Below, in pieces: positions 10,408 to 19,977 of a stretch of 64,000 nucleotides of DNA. The translations under genes and the position numbers were made by a program. This stretch comes from Prochlorococcus sp. AG-355-N18. Its GTDB lineage: Bacteria; Cyanobacteriota; Cyanobacteriia; PCC-6307; Cyanobiaceae. The stretch is from assembly GCA_003278535.1 (NCBI GenBank), contig QCEG01000007.1:1-64000 (forward strand). Direction: 5' to 3'. The notes under the pieces were generated by a model, which saw nothing but the letters and a program-made list of their open reading frames with translations, was not told the origin of the DNA and made no database searches. Within the stretch, counting starts at the first letter, position 1. Every line of letters starts with the position of its first letter.

Positions 10408-10632
10408 ATGGACAATTTCATTAGAAAAAGAATCGACATAGCGACTTGTTGGGCAACCAATAGAATTTCTGCAATGGATACTTTAGAAAGGTATGAAGAC
10501 AGTTATGCAATCGCAGAAGAATTTAGAGAGTGGATACTACATATTGGAGAAAAGAACGAAAATTTAAAAGATTCTGTTTTAAACTTCCCAAAGGAATTAA
10601 AAGAGTTATTAGACCAAAAAGTTAACGATTGA
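10408..10632 (+). CDS. Small conserved hypothetical protein
   Basis: A small soluble protein of unknown function. The track starts at base 10375, but the in-frame ATG at 10408 (MDNFIRKRIDIAT) is preferred because the preceding 11 residues look non-coding; the longer form cannot be excluded. With the ATG at 10408 it is 74 aa, with a helical pattern and a Lys-rich end. It stands alone between two larger plus-strand genes. Confidence 0.6.
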   Translation: MDNFIRKRIDIATCWATNRISAMDTLERYEDSYAIAEEFREWILHIGEKNENLKDSVLNFPKELKELLDQKVND

Positions 10633-10711
10633 GTAATAAATCTATCGAGTGAAATCCGCCCTACATTATTTGGTTTAGTTTATTATTATTAATATTGAAA
10701 TTAGCAAATAA

Positions 10712-12088
10712 ATGGAAAATAAAGAGAAGATTACAAAAGTAGAAAATGTTGTAATTATAGGTTCGGGACCTGCAGGTTACACAGCTGCAATATATGCCGC
10801 ACGAGCAAATCTTCAACCATTACTTGTAACAGGATTTAATTCTGGTGGAATTCCTGGTGGGCAATTAATGACTACAACATTTGTTGAAAATTATCCTGGT
10901 TTCCCAGATGGAGTACTGGGTCCTGAATTGATGGATCTAATGAAGGCTCAAGCAGAAAAATGGGGTACTAATTTATACGAAAGTGATGTTGTCTCAATAA
11001 ATACTGATTCACACCCATTTGAATTAAAAACTTTAGAAGGGACTATAAAAACTAACTCAATTATTATTGCAACTGGAGCAAGTGCTAATAGATTAGACGT
11101 GATCAATGAAGATAAATTTTGGAGTAAAGGAATAAGTGCTTGTGCAATCTGTGATGGAGCAACTCCACAATTCAGAGATGAAGAACTAGCTGTTATAGGA
11201 GGAGGCGACTCTGCATGTGAAGAAGCCGCATACCTCACGAAGTATGGCAGCAAGGTGCATTTAATTGTTAGATCAGAAAAATTAAGGGCTAGCGCTGCAA
11301 TGGTAGACAGAGTAAAAGCTAATCCAAAGATAGAAATTCATTGGAACACAAAAGTTGATAAAGCTGATGGTTCTGAATGGCTTGAGAGAATAGAAACTAT
11401 TAACTCTCAAGAAGGTAAAGGGGAGATCAATATAAAAGGTCTTTTTTACGCGATAGGTCACACACCAAATACGAAGTTTTTGGGCAACAAAATTGACTTA
11501 GATAATAAGGGATATATTGCTTGTAAATCAGGAAGACCAGAAACATCTATCGAAGGCATCTTCGCAGCAGGTGATGTTGTTGATTCTGAGTGGAGACAAG
11601 GAGTTACCGCTGCAGGAACTGGTTGCATGGCTGCATTAGCTACCGAGAGGTGGCTAGCCGAGAAAAACTTAGCAAAAACTATAGTTAGAGAAACACCCGA
11701 ACCAGAAAAAAAACTTAATTCATCAGATTTTAATGAAGAAGAAGTTAATGAAGATACTTTCGATACAAATTCTGAATGGCAAAAAGGCAGTTATGCATTA
11801 AGGAAACTTTATCACGAGAGTAAAAAACCTATCTTAGTAATTTTTAGTTCTCCAAGTTGCGGCCCATGTCATGTTTTGAAACCTCAGTTAAAAAGGGTAA
11901 TTAAGGAACTTGATGGTGCAGTTCTTGGCGTTGAAATAGATATTGATAAAGATCAAGATATTGCAAAACAAGCTGGTATCAACGGCACACCAACAGTTCA
12001 ACTTTTTAAAGAAAAATTATTAAAAAAACAATGGCAAGGGGTTAAGCAAAGAAGTGAGTTTAAAGAAGCGATAAAAAATATTATCTAA
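10712..12088 (+). CDS. trxB: NADPH-thioredoxin reductase fused to thioredoxin (NTRC type)
   Basis: A bifunctional thiol redox enzyme. The N-terminal ~315 residues are a low-molecular-weight thioredoxin reductase: FAD-binding GSGPAGYTAA near residue 18, redox cysteines CAIC at 144-147, NADPH-binding GGGDSACEEA, and a C-terminal FAD motif EGIFAAGDVVD. The last ~110 residues are a thioredoxin domain with active site CGPC at 383-386 and the cis-Pro segment GTPTVQLF. This NTRC layout is known from chloroplasts and many cyanobacteria, where it links NADPH to peroxiredoxins. A charged linker separates the domains. It is a single-gene unit facing convergent infA. Confidence 0.96.
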   Translation: MENKEKITKVENVVIIGSGPAGYTAAIYAARANLQPLLVTGFNSGGIPGGQLMTTTFVENYPGFPDGVLGPELMDLMKAQAEKWGTNLYESDVVSINTDSHPFELKTLEGTIKTNSIIIATGASANRLDVINEDKFWSKGISACAICDGATPQFRDEELAVIGGGDSACEEAAYLTKYGSKVHLIVRSEKLRASAAMVDRVKANPKIEIHWNTKVDKADGSEWLERIETINSQEGKGEINIKGLFYAIGHTPNTKFLGNKIDLDNKGYIACKSGRPETSIEGIFAAGDVVDSEWRQGVTAAGTGCMAALATERWLAEKNLAKTIVRETPEPEKKLNSSDFNEEEVNEDTFDTNSEWQKGSYALRKLYHESKKPILVIFSSPSCGPCHVLKPQLKRVIKELDGAVLGVEIDIDKDQDIAKQAGINGTPTVQLFKEKLLKKQWQGVKQRSEFKEAIKNII

Positions 12089-12097
12089 AGTATCTTT

Positions 12098-12364
12098 TTA
12101 TTTATTATTTCTCTTGGGATTATTCTTATTAGAAGTAGGTCTTGCACCGCCTGCATTCCTCTCTCTATAAGTTATCCTCCCTCTAGAAAGATCATAAGGA
12201 CTTATCTCAACTAACACTTTGTCTCCAGCTAATAATTTAATTCTAAATTTAGTCAATTTACCTGCAGCTCTACATAAACATTGATGTCCTTCAGGTTGTT
12301 CTAAGGTAACCAAATAAAATCCATTCCCCTGCTCTTTTTCTATTACACCTGAAGTTTCAATCAT
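12098..12364 (-). CDS. infA: Translation initiation factor IF-1
   Basis: Single OB-fold (S1-like) initiation factor that binds the ribosomal A site. The core from MIETSGVIEKEQGNGFYLV to the segment SPYDLSRGRITYRER is unmistakable. At 88 aa it is longer than the usual ~72 because of a Gly/Pro/Asn/Lys-rich tail, a small lineage extension. It is convergent with trxB (9-base gap). Confidence 0.95.
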   Translation of the reverse strand: MIETSGVIEKEQGNGFYLVTLEQPEGHQCLCRAAGKLTKFRIKLLAGDKVLVEISPYDLSRGRITYRERNAGGARPTSNKNNPKRNNK

Positions 12365-12456
12365 TAATTAATCTTTTACTAAGTACATATTATCAGAAAA
12401 AGATTGGCCAAAATTGATTTAAAAAAAATTACATATGAAAAAATATGCAATTCAAT

Positions 12457-12669
12457 TCAAATTGAAAATTTAATTTCATTAATTATTTGAAGTTGTCCAT
12501 AGTAAAAATTTGCTTTCGCAATTTTTTCAGAATCTTCTAATTGATCAAAAAAAACAAACCCAAGGCTTTCCCATAATGATGATCCGCAAACATTATTCAA
12601 TTCATTTTTTGCTTCTTTTGCAAAATTATCTAGTTTTCGTTCAAGGTTTTTAGACTTAGAAACAGACAT
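12457..12669 (-). CDS. Small hypothetical protein
   Basis: A 70-aa protein with no family I recognise. The N-terminal half is charged and probably helical (SKNLERKLDNFAKEAKNEL); the C-terminal half is more hydrophobic and aromatic (WESLGFVFFDQL, NFYYGQLQIINEI). There is no signal peptide. It sits upstream of infA on the same strand, with 92 bases between. It could be a small conserved picocyanobacterial protein; confidence rests on frame length and sensible composition only. Confidence 0.55.
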   Translation of the reverse strand: MSVSKSKNLERKLDNFAKEAKNELNNVCGSSLWESLGFVFFDQLEDSEKIAKANFYYGQLQIINEIKFSI

Positions 12670-12725
12670 AGGTCAAAAATATTTTATATAGTACAAATAT
12701 ACTATTTGATTCTAAAATTGCAATA

Positions 12726-13688
12726 TCAAAAAGGTAACCTCTTTTTTTCTTCAATATTAAGATCTGCTTCCATTTCCCTTAATCTTTTAAGTATTTGTTG
12801 GTAGTACTCCTTTATATAACTCTCTAGTGAGGTCATATCTTCTTTTTTAAGTTCCAATATTTCGTAAGTTTTGCTCATGTCAGCATCTAATGATTCACCA
12901 CTACTTGTTACTTCAGCGAAAGCCAATCGCTCAGCAACATTAAGAGAATCTTGGAAAAAGGAAACTACTTTTTGAGTGACACTAATAAGGAAGGGCGAAA
13001 CTCTAAAAATTTTCGCCTTTTTTTCACTAAATTTTTCACATAAAGATATGACTTCGTTTGAATCCCATGCTTTGGGACCTACTAATGGCAATGATATTCT
13101 GTGAGTTTTTGGATTATTTACTGCTGCTACAACAACTTTCGCCATATCTTGAGTATTCATATAAGAAATTTTAGTGGGAGTCCCACTCATCCATACTGCT
13201 TGACTATCCAAGATTGGGATAGCGAATTGACCAATAACCCCTTGCATGAAAGCTGCACATTTGAAAATTGTATAGTCTAAATCAGATTTTTCAAGAAGTT
13301 TTTCGGTACAAAATTTAACATCCATTAAAGGAACATTTCTAAACTTTTCTGTGAGAAGGATAGAGAGGAATATCACCCTTTTTACATTTAAAGATTCACA
13401 AGCATTAAATAAGTTAAGTTTTCCATCCCAATCTATTTCATAAATACTTTTAGGATCATCTGGCCTACTAGTCGCTGCATCAATAACTACTTCAATATCT
13501 TGCAATGCATATTCAATATCAGAAGAATTTAATAAATTACCTTTGGTTAGTTCGCACCCCCATTCTTGTAAAAAGGAGGCTTTTCGAGGGTTTCTTACAA
13601 AGCATCTTACTTCATGCCCGTCTTCTATAGCTTGCTTTGCTATTTGTCTACCAAGTGTCCCTGTTGCTCCTACTAAAAGAATCTTCAT
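12726..13688 (-). CDS. ycf39: Ycf39-like NAD(P)-binding atypical SDR
   Basis: A 320-aa NmrA-type atypical short-chain dehydrogenase/reductase. The glycine motif GATGTLG is at residues 7-13, followed by VRNPRKASFLQEWG and VIDAATSRPDDP. The length, early motif and long C-terminal helical region match Ycf39, known in cyanobacteria for help in photosystem II D1 assembly and chlorophyll delivery. That specific role is inferred from family resemblance. petM lies just upstream on the same strand (57-base gap). Confidence 0.85.
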   Translation of the reverse strand: MKILLVGATGTLGRQIAKQAIEDGHEVRCFVRNPRKASFLQEWGCELTKGNLLNSSDIEYALQDIEVVIDAATSRPDDPKSIYEIDWDGKLNLFNACESLNVKRVIFLSILLTEKFRNVPLMDVKFCTEKLLEKSDLDYTIFKCAAFMQGVIGQFAIPILDSQAVWMSGTPTKISYMNTQDMAKVVVAAVNNPKTHRISLPLVGPKAWDSNEVISLCEKFSEKKAKIFRVSPFLISVTQKVVSFFQDSLNVAERLAFAEVTSSGESLDADMSKTYEILELKKEDMTSLESYIKEYYQQILKRLREMEADLNIEEKKRLPF

Positions 13689-13745
13689 ATTTAAGATTTA
13701 CTTAACCTGTAGACCATAACTCAAATTGTAATGTATTCGTGAGAA

Positions 13746-13844
13746 TCAATCTCCCTGAAACTTTAACAACAAAGCACCGCCAACCAATCCTATAGGTATT
13801 AGTATCCAAAAAACTGCTGCAATACTAAAAATTTCTTTAGCCAT
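13746..13844 (-). CDS. petM: Cytochrome b6f complex subunit PetM (too short for ORF track)
   Basis: A 32-aa single-span membrane protein read from the minus strand between ycf39 and a divergent hydrolase; it falls under the ORF track's size limit. The peptide begins [17 protein letters not shown] and ends LLKFQGD, matching PetM, the small subunit VII of the cytochrome b6f complex in thylakoids. The hydrophobic span covers about residues 7-27. It has an ATG start and TGA stop. Recognition is by sequence and size. Confidence 0.92.
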
Positions 13845-13938
13845 AGTAAAATTTAATGATTACTATAATCTACATTCAATATACATTTATTTGTTAAAAA
13901 AGTAGATAATGCAAATATCTTGAAAATTTTTTAAGTAT

Positions 13939-14880
13939 ATGAATAATAATTTCAAAGAAAATATAAACTTTCCTAATTACTGGATTTGGAATGGTTTTAA
14001 AATTTGTTGGAGTGTTGCAGGCGAAGATAATAAAGTTCCAATTATCTTTCTCCATGGATTTGGCGCTAGTCGAAAACATTGGAGAAATAATTTAGAATAT
14101 TTTGCGGAAAGGAATTGCGCCTCATATTCTTTAGATTTAATAGGATTTGGGGACTCAGATCAACCTGGGATTAGACAAATTGGGAAACTAGATAATGAGA
14201 TTTGGTCTAATCAAGTGAAAGACTTTATTGCTCAGGTTATAAGACCAAAGAATTCTGGGAAAGTAATTCTTATTGGCAATTCCCTTGGATCACTAGTTGC
14301 TTTAACATGTGCTGTTAATTTAGAAGATCAGATTGCAAAAGTCATTGCATCCCCTCTGCCAGATCAAATTCAAGAGAAAGAAAAATCGAAAACAAAAAAA
14401 CCATCATTCAAGAAATTACAGGATAATTTCATAAGAATATTTTTTATATTTTTTCCTTTGGAGATTATTTTATTTTTAATAACCAAATTAGGTGTTATAA
14501 AACTGGGACTAAATTCTGCCTATTTCAAAAAAGATAATATTGATCGCGAATTAATAGATTTGGTAACAAAACCAGTTCTAAGGAGTACTTCAGCTAGATC
14601 ATTAAGAGCTATGTGTATTGGAATGTCTTCAAGAGATGAAAAATTTCAAGCTCCTTATCTTTTAGGAAAACTGAGCGCCTCAAAAAAAGTTCCTTTTTTA
14701 TTGATTTGGGGAGAAAAAGATAATTTCATACCTTTGTTTGTTGGTAAAAAGATTGCAAATTTCCATAGATGGGTAAAATTAAAAATAGTATCCAATTCAG
14801 GGCATTGTATCCATGATGAAGATCCTTCAGTATTCAATAGAATTTCTTATGAATGGATTAGAGATTTAAAAACCTTTTAA
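13939..14880 (+). CDS. Alpha/beta hydrolase fold protein
   Basis: A 313-aa alpha/beta hydrolase. The oxyanion motif is LHGFGASRKHW near residue 38, the nucleophile elbow GNSLGS puts Ser at residue 115, the acid is in WGEKDNFIP and the base in NSGHCIHDED, so the catalytic machinery looks complete. A Lys-rich then strongly hydrophobic cap segment (about 145-190) could touch a membrane. The substrate is unknown; such proteins are common near pigment and lipid genes. ilvH starts 3 bases downstream, suggesting one transcript. Confidence 0.85.
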   Translation: MNNNFKENINFPNYWIWNGFKICWSVAGEDNKVPIIFLHGFGASRKHWRNNLEYFAERNCASYSLDLIGFGDSDQPGIRQIGKLDNEIWSNQVKDFIAQVIRPKNSGKVILIGNSLGSLVALTCAVNLEDQIAKVIASPLPDQIQEKEKSKTKKPSFKKLQDNFIRIFFIFFPLEIILFLITKLGVIKLGLNSAYFKKDNIDRELIDLVTKPVLRSTSARSLRAMCIGMSSRDEKFQAPYLLGKLSASKKVPFLLIWGEKDNFIPLFVGKKIANFHRWVKLKIVSNSGHCIHDEDPSVFNRISYEWIRDLKTF

Positions 14881-14883
14881 AAT

Positions 14884-15408
14884 ATGAAACATACATTATC
14901 AGTTCTTGTAGAAGATGAATCTGGAGCCTTGAGTAGAATCTCAGGTCTCTTCGCTAGAAGGGGATTCAACATAGACAGCCTTGCAGTAGGACCTGCAGAA
15001 TCTAAAGGGATTTCAAGGTTAACAATGGTAGTAGAGGGTGATGATGAAACTCTTCAACAAATGACTAAGCAACTTAATAAGTTATTTAATGTACTGGGAG
15101 TTGTAGATTTTACTAATCTCGCAGCTGTTGAAAGGGAATTGATGTTACTAAAAGTTTCATCGAAAGAAGATACTAGGAGTAATATCCTTGATATAGTACA
15201 GATTTTCCGTGCAAAAGTTGTTGATGTATCAGATATGGCCTTAACCCTCGAGGTAGTTGGAGACCCTGGGAAGTTAGTTGCTCTAGAGAAATTACTCGAG
15301 CCATACGGCATCCTTGAAATAGCGAGGACTGGTAAGGTAGCTCTTAAACGCTCTTCAGGAGTTAATACAGAAATGTTGAAAATAAATAAATATTCTCTAG
15401 AAATTTAA
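14884..15408 (+). CDS. ilvH: Acetolactate synthase small (regulatory) subunit
   Basis: Regulatory subunit of acetohydroxyacid synthase, the first common enzyme of Val/Leu/Ile synthesis. The 174-aa length is typical. The N-terminal ACT domain reads [31 protein letters not shown] and a second ACT-like C-terminal domain follows (about 80-160). It confers valine feedback in known family members. It overlaps the convergent cyclophilin gene by 4 bases. Confidence 0.95.
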   Translation: MKHTLSVLVEDESGALSRISGLFARRGFNIDSLAVGPAESKGISRLTMVVEGDDETLQQMTKQLNKLFNVLGVVDFTNLAAVERELMLLKVSSKEDTRSNILDIVQIFRAKVVDVSDMALTLEVVGDPGKLVALEKLLEPYGILEIARTGKVALKRSSGVNTEMLKINKYSLEI

Positions 15409-16028
15409 TTAGATATCTGGACTACTTTAATGTAGTCTTCTTTATTGATTTTTTCTAGTACGTCTAATCCTTTAAAAATCTTTCCAAAAATCGAATATCT
15501 TCCATCTAGTTCTGGGATCTTACTAGTCACAAAAAAAAATTCAGTTGATGAAGAATTATTCTTACCGCTCTTAACCATAGCGATTGATCCACTCTCAAAA
15601 GTATTAACTAAATTTTCTGTTTCACTAGGATTTTTTATTTGATAGTTATATCTTGGTTTTATTTCTTCTTTGAATTTTATTTCTAAAGGTATTAGTGGAC
15701 TTGTCTTATTGAGGTTTTGTTTTCGTTCGACATAAGATTCATTTTCTGGATTAACACCACCATGTATAAAACTTATTTGGGGATAATTTATTATTTTATA
15801 AAATTTTTGATTTACATAAATATTATTTTCTATGTTTTCCAGAAAGTTTGATACTGTTACTGGACTATCTTTTCCAAATAATTTAACCTCAAAATCTCCT
15901 TTTGAAGTTTTAAATTTTACTATTTTATTAGACTGAATACAACTAAAATTAAGTTTTTGGCAGTAATAATTTGAATCAATCTTATTTTTATAACTACAAG
16001 CTTGAACCAAAAACAAAACCTGTATCAA
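15405..16028 (-). CDS. Cyclophilin-type peptidyl-prolyl isomerase, probable lipoprotein
   Basis: A cyclophilin-fold PPIase (about residues 35-205): [68 protein letters not shown]. The N-terminus is hydrophobic and ends in LVQAC, a lipobox-like cysteine, suggesting a periplasmic or lumenal lipoprotein. The track's TTG start leaves no basic n-region. The frame continues upstream as KRKYFLKTLS, which would complete a classical signal peptide, but only an ATA codon near a GGAGGG sequence is available, so the real start is uncertain. ycf4 ends 29 bases upstream. Confidence 0.82.
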   Translation of the reverse strand: MIQVLFLVQACSYKNKIDSNYYCQKLNFSCIQSNKIVKFKTSKGDFEVKLFGKDSPVTVSNFLENIENNIYVNQKFYKIINYPQISFIHGGVNPENESYVERKQNLNKTSPLIPLEIKFKEEIKPRYNYQIKNPSETENLVNTFESGSIAMVKSGKNNSSSTEFFFVTSKIPELDGRYSIFGKIFKGLDVLEKINKEDYIKVVQISN

Positions 16029-16057
16029 AGATAATGTTTTTAAAAAATATTTTCTTT

Positions 16058-16615
16058 TTATTTTAGGCCCTCCAAATTAACATCTAAAAATTTAGCTAGA
16101 CGAGCTCCTTCTTCTTCAACTTGAAGCAGTGGTTTAAGTTCACCTGCGCCGCTTAAAGGGAGAGGTTTTTTCCTACCTTTTAATACCAAAGCAATTCTTC
16201 TCCTAGGATTAAATCCCTCACTTATATCCAACTTAACAGATTTAATTTCATCGAATTTTAATTTAACTTCAACATCTTTAAATAATCCTTTTCTTTTTAT
16301 TTCTATAGATTTTGATGATTTATCAAAATAATTACTTCCTGAACCAAAGTTTATGTAAACCAGATACCACAAGTAAAAATTTAATAAATTAGCTATTACT
16401 CCGTATGCTCCCATTATTATTCCTTGAGGGATAAATAACAAAGTTGAAGGATTACCTAAAGGTAATAAATCCATTCCTGTATAGCTAGATATAGAGGCCA
16501 AAAGAAAACCAATACCTCCTATAGTTAACATTCCTCCAATAATATAATTTGAAATTTTTCTTGATCCACCAATTTTTTGTTCGATTTTATCGAAAGATGT
16601 AAGGTCTGAATTCAT
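16058..16615 (-). CDS. ycf4: Photosystem I assembly protein Ycf4
   Basis: A thylakoid-membrane protein assisting photosystem I assembly. The 185-aa length is normal. Two N-terminal transmembrane helices (about 22-44 and 62-90) contain the family landmarks SNYIIGGMLTIGGIGFLLA and PQGIIMGAYG. The soluble part ends with the basic FNPRRRIALVLKGR region and a Glu-rich tail. It is divergent from psbD; the 181-base gap should hold the psbD promoter, but I see no box I would call with confidence. Confidence 0.95.
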   Translation of the reverse strand: MNSDLTSFDKIEQKIGGSRKISNYIIGGMLTIGGIGFLLASISSYTGMDLLPLGNPSTLLFIPQGIIMGAYGVIANLLNFYLWYLVYINFGSGSNYFDKSSKSIEIKRKGLFKDVEVKLKFDEIKSVKLDISEGFNPRRRIALVLKGRKKPLPLSGAGELKPLLQVEEEGARLAKFLDVNLEGLK

Positions 16616-16796
16616 TTTTATTTTTTTTAGGGCCTAATTCAGATAATTTAACAAACTAAGGTAGTATTCTTACCTAATTTTTAATAAAAAAGTCAGGAAA
16701 GCTTTACAAGGCATTTCAGATATACAAATATTTCCCCACATTACTCTCAATCTTTGTTACAGTCACTGCGTATCCCGAAGCTAAAAACGATTTCTC

Positions 16797-17873
16797 ATGA
16801 CGATCGCAGTTGGTAGCGCCCCACAAAGAGGATGGTTTGATATCCTCGATGATTGGTTGAAGCGCGACCGCTTTGTATTTATTGGTTGGTCCGGATTACT
16901 CCTACTTCCTTGTGCATATCTTGCTATAGGTGGTTGGTTCGTCGGAACAACATTTGTTACCTCTTGGTACACACATGGAGTTGCAAGCTCATACCTTGAA
17001 GGTTGTAACTTTTTAACAGCAGCTGTAAGCACCCCTGGTGATGCCATGGGACACAGTCTTCTATTTTTATGGGGTCCTGAAGCCCAAGGTAGCTTCGTAA
17101 GATGGCTACAACTTGGTGGACTTTGGAACTTCGTTGCATTACATGGAGTATTTGGCCTAATTGGTTTTATGCTTCGTCAGTTTGAAATTGCTGGCCTTGT
17201 TGGCATTAGACCATACAACGCTTTAGCATTCTCAGCAGTAATTGCAGTATTTACAAGTATTTTCCTTATTTACCCTTTAGGACAGCATAGTTGGTTCTTC
17301 GCACCTTCATTCGGTGTTGCAGCAATCTTCCGTTACATTCTGTTCATTCAAGGTTTTCACAATATTACTTTAAATCCATTCCACATGATGGGTGTTGCTG
17401 GAATTCTTGGTGGTGCTCTACTTTGCGCTATTCATGGAGCTACAGTACAAAACACATTGTATGAAGATACAAGTATCTATACAGATGGTAAGGTTCAAAG
17501 TTCAACATTTAGAGCTTTTGATCCAACTCAAGAAGAAGAAACTTATTCAATGATTACAGCAAATAGATTCTGGAGCCAAATCTTCGGTATTGCTTTCTCA
17601 AACAAGCGTTTCTTACATTTCTTGATGCTATTTGTACCTGTTATGGGTATGTGGACATCTTCAATTGGTATTGTAGGCTTAGCACTAAACTTAAGAGCTT
17701 ATGATTTCGTAAGCCAAGAAATCCGTGCGGCAGAAGATCCAGAATTTGAAACTTTCTATACAAAAAATATACTTTTGAACGAAGGTATGCGAGCATGGAT
17801 GTCTTCTGTGGATCAACCACACGAAAACTTTGTATTCCCTGAGGAGGTTCTTCCACGTGGAAACGCCCTTTAA
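16797..17873 (+). CDS. psbD: Photosystem II D2 protein
   Basis: Reaction-centre subunit D2, binding P680 chlorophyll, pheophytin, QA and non-haem iron in the thylakoid membrane. The 358-aa sequence is nearly invariant: [18 protein letters not shown] at the start, five transmembrane helices, iron and quinone ligand region ([20 protein letters not shown]), and the tail ending PRGNAL. GC content and conservation are higher than in neighbours, as expected for a highly expressed photosystem gene. psbC starts inside its 3' end. No strong Shine-Dalgarno precedes the ATG. Confidence 0.99.
   Translation: MTIAVGSAPQRGWFDILDDWLKRDRFVFIGWSGLLLLPCAYLAIGGWFVGTTFVTSWYTHGVASSYLEGCNFLTAAVSTPGDAMGHSLLFLWGPEAQGSFVRWLQLGGLWNFVALHGVFGLIGFMLRQFEIAGLVGIRPYNALAFSAVIAVFTSIFLIYPLGQHSWFFAPSFGVAAIFRYILFIQGFHNITLNPFHMMGVAGILGGALLCAIHGATVQNTLYEDTSIYTDGKVQSSTFRAFDPTQEEETYSMITANRFWSQIFGIAFSNKRFLHFLMLFVPVMGMWTSSIGIVGLALNLRAYDFVSQEIRAAEDPEFETFYTKNILLNEGMRAWMSSVDQPHENFVFPEEVLPRGNAL
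17841..17847 (+). promoter_or_regulatory. Shine-Dalgarno site for psbC inside psbD
   Basis: GAGGAGG lies inside the psbD coding sequence, 9 bases before the GTG at 17857. It decides the psbC start in preference to the track's TTG at 17830, and explains translation of psbC from the overlap. Strong sites like this are rare elsewhere in the window. Confidence 0.85.
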
Positions 17874-19239
17874 TAATCTATTAAGAGCTCCAAACCAAAG
17901 TATTGAGGAAACTGGTTATGCCTGGTATGTAGGCAACGCTAGATTAATCAATTTATCTGGACGTTTATTGGGAGCTCACATTGCTCACTCTGGACTAATA
18001 GTCTTTTGGGCGGGAGCAATGATGCTCTTTGAGGTTAATCATTTTACTTTTGATAAACCAATGTGGGAGCAAGGTTTAATCTGTATGCCACACGTTGCGA
18101 TGTTTGGCTATGGAATAGGCCCAGGTGGTGAAGTTACTGATATCATGCCTTTCTTTCAAGCAGGCGTGGTTCACTTGATAGCTTCCGCTGTACTTGGTTT
18201 TGGTGGTATTTACCATTCATTAGCAGGTCCAGAAAAACTTGAAGAAGATTTTCCATTTTTCTCAACCGATTGGAGAGATAAAAATCAAATGACAAATATC
18301 CTCGGATATCATTTGATTGTTCTAGGTGTAGGTGCACTAGCATGGTCAGTAAACTGGTGTTTTATTGGCGGTGCATATGACACATGGGCACCAGGTGGTG
18401 GTGAAGTCAGACTTGTAAATCCAACCTTAGATCCAAGAGTTATTCTTGGTTATCTATTCAGATCTCCATGGGGAGGAGCTGGTTCAATAATCGGTGTAAA
18501 CTCCATTGAAGATATTGTTGGTGGACATGTTTACGTGGGTATTACTGCAATTATTGGAGGAATATTCCATATCTTTACCAAACCTTTTGGATGGGCAAGA
18601 AGAGCTTTTATCTGGAATGGTGAAGGACTATTAAGTTATGCACTTGGTGGAATTTGTGTAGCAAGTTTTATTGCTTCAACTTTCATCTGGTTTAACAACA
18701 CTGCTTACCCTTCAGAGTTTTATGGCCCAACAAATGCTGAAGCTTCACAAGCTCAAAGCTTTACTTTCCTAGTGAGAGACCAAAGAATTGGAGCTAATGT
18801 AGGTTCAACAATGGGACCAACAGGTCTAGGTAAGTATCTCATGAGATCTCCTACTGGTGAAATTATATTTGGTGGTGAAACAATGAGATTTTGGGATTTC
18901 AGAGGTCCATGGTTAGAGCCTTTAAGAGGTCCTAACGGATTGAGCCTTGAGAAAATCCAGAATGATATTCAGCCTTGGCAGGTAAGAAGAGCTGCTGAAT
19001 ATATGACTCATGCTCCTAACGCTTCTATCAACTCTGTTGGTGGAATCATCACAGAGCCTAATGCTGTTAACTTCGTTAACTTAAGACAATGGTTAGCTGC
19101 AGCTCAATTCTTCCTAGGATGGTTTACATTCATTGGTCACCTTTGGCATGCTGGACGTGCTAGAGCAGCCGCTGCTGGTTTCGAAAAAGGAATCGACAGA
19201 AAGAGTGAGCCAGCTCTAGAAATGCCTGATTTAGATTAA
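17857..19239 (+). CDS. psbC: Photosystem II CP43 chlorophyll-binding protein
   Basis: Inner antenna protein CP43 carrying chlorophyll a to the PSII core and contributing the CaMn4 ligand loop. The start is GTG at 17857 ([15 protein letters not shown]), giving 460 aa and a 17-base overlap with psbD, the classic cyanobacterial arrangement. Six transmembrane helices and the large lumenal loop are present, with [21 protein letters not shown] supplying the known Glu and Arg near the Mn cluster. The C-terminus reads [17 protein letters not shown] strong terminator follows. Confidence 0.98.
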   Translation: METPFNNLLRAPNQSIEETGYAWYVGNARLINLSGRLLGAHIAHSGLIVFWAGAMMLFEVNHFTFDKPMWEQGLICMPHVAMFGYGIGPGGEVTDIMPFFQAGVVHLIASAVLGFGGIYHSLAGPEKLEEDFPFFSTDWRDKNQMTNILGYHLIVLGVGALAWSVNWCFIGGAYDTWAPGGGEVRLVNPTLDPRVILGYLFRSPWGGAGSIIGVNSIEDIVGGHVYVGITAIIGGIFHIFTKPFGWARRAFIWNGEGLLSYALGGICVASFIASTFIWFNNTAYPSEFYGPTNAEASQAQSFTFLVRDQRIGANVGSTMGPTGLGKYLMRSPTGEIIFGGETMRFWDFRGPWLEPLRGPNGLSLEKIQNDIQPWQVRRAAEYMTHAPNASINSVGGIITEPNAVNFVNLRQWLAAAQFFLGWFTFIGHLWHAGRARAAAAGFEKGIDRKSEPALEMPDLD

Positions 19240-19261
19240 TTTCTATCTAAATTTTAAAAAG

Positions 19262-19288
19262 CCCTATCTTTAGATAGGGTTTTTTTTT
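19262..19288 (+). terminator. Rho-independent terminator after psbDC
   Basis: Perfect 7-bp stem CCCTATC / GATAGGG with loop TTTA, followed by nine T residues. It lies 22 bases after the psbC stop. An A-run on the left side means it could also work weakly for the convergent maf gene. Confidence 0.92.
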
Positions 19289-19299
19289 GCTCAATTTTA

Positions 19300-19911
19300 T
19301 TATCTATATAAATTTTCTCTGAGCCATGGCAGGCTTAAACCCATCACATTACTGAAACAACCTTCTATTTTTTCTATATATTTACCGCCTATCCCCTCTA
19401 AGGCAAATCCTCCGGCGCAATATAAAGGTTCATTTGTATCTACATAACTCTTGATTTCCCAATCTTCCAAATTAGAAAAATAAACTCTTGAACTTACTGT
19501 TTTTTTTATTATTTCAGTTATTTTAAAATTTTTGGAATTTGAATCAAAATTCCCAATTATTAGAGTGTGACCAGTATGTAAAAATCCAAATTCTCCAGAC
19601 ATTTTTTTCCATCTAATAAATGCTTCCTCTTTGTTAAATGGTTTTCCATAAGCTTCCCCTTTAAATTCAAAAATTGAATCGCACCCTAGTATTTCCAAAG
19701 GACCATAATTAAATTCTTCGGGCAATGATATGTTTTGAAGATTTTCAGATAAACTATTAGCCTTTTGAAAAGATAATTCCAAAGCTAAATTAAATATATT
19801 CTTTTCTTGAATAGTAGTTTCATCAAATTCACTTGGTATTTGGATAAATTCGATTTGAAAATTTTCTAGTAATTTCTTTCTAGATTGAGAAGCAGAGGCT
19901 AGAATTAACAC
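19300..19911 (-). CDS. maf: Maf-like nucleotide pyrophosphatase
   Basis: A 203-aa Maf/YhdE-family nucleoside-triphosphate pyrophosphatase, which in relatives removes non-canonical or modified nucleotides. The N-terminal motif [12 protein letters not shown], the central GCDSIFEF with the catalytic Asp, KPFNKEEAF, and the later [31 protein letters not shown] are all family landmarks. It is convergent with psbC across the terminator and divergent from cobQ. Confidence 0.93.
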   Translation of the reverse strand: MLILASASQSRKKLLENFQIEFIQIPSEFDETTIQEKNIFNLALELSFQKANSLSENLQNISLPEEFNYGPLEILGCDSIFEFKGEAYGKPFNKEEAFIRWKKMSGEFGFLHTGHTLIIGNFDSNSKNFKITEIIKKTVSSRVYFSNLEDWEIKSYVDTNEPLYCAGGFALEGIGGKYIEKIEGCFSNVMGLSLPWLRENLYR

Positions 19912-19977
19912 AAATTTTTTATCAAATTATAATTCAATTTAATAATTAATAAATTTTAAAATTAATATAAATTACTA

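Noticed and set aside
10275-10460. Minus-strand 61-aa ORF
   Set aside because: It overlaps the better supported plus-strand small gene and has an unlikely composition.
16640-16796. psbD promoter and operator boxes
   Set aside because: Several AT-rich hexamers could be -10 elements, but none stands out enough with a matching -35 to be called.
16781-18343. Minus-strand ORFs within psbD and psbC (16781..17047, 16957..17139, 17641..17856, 18143..18343)
   Set aside because: They are shadows of strongly conserved photosystem genes, with no independent start signals.
19912-19977. Cobalamin riboswitch upstream of cobQ
   Set aside because: The gap is only 66 AT-rich bases with no B12-box-like sequence or stable stem.
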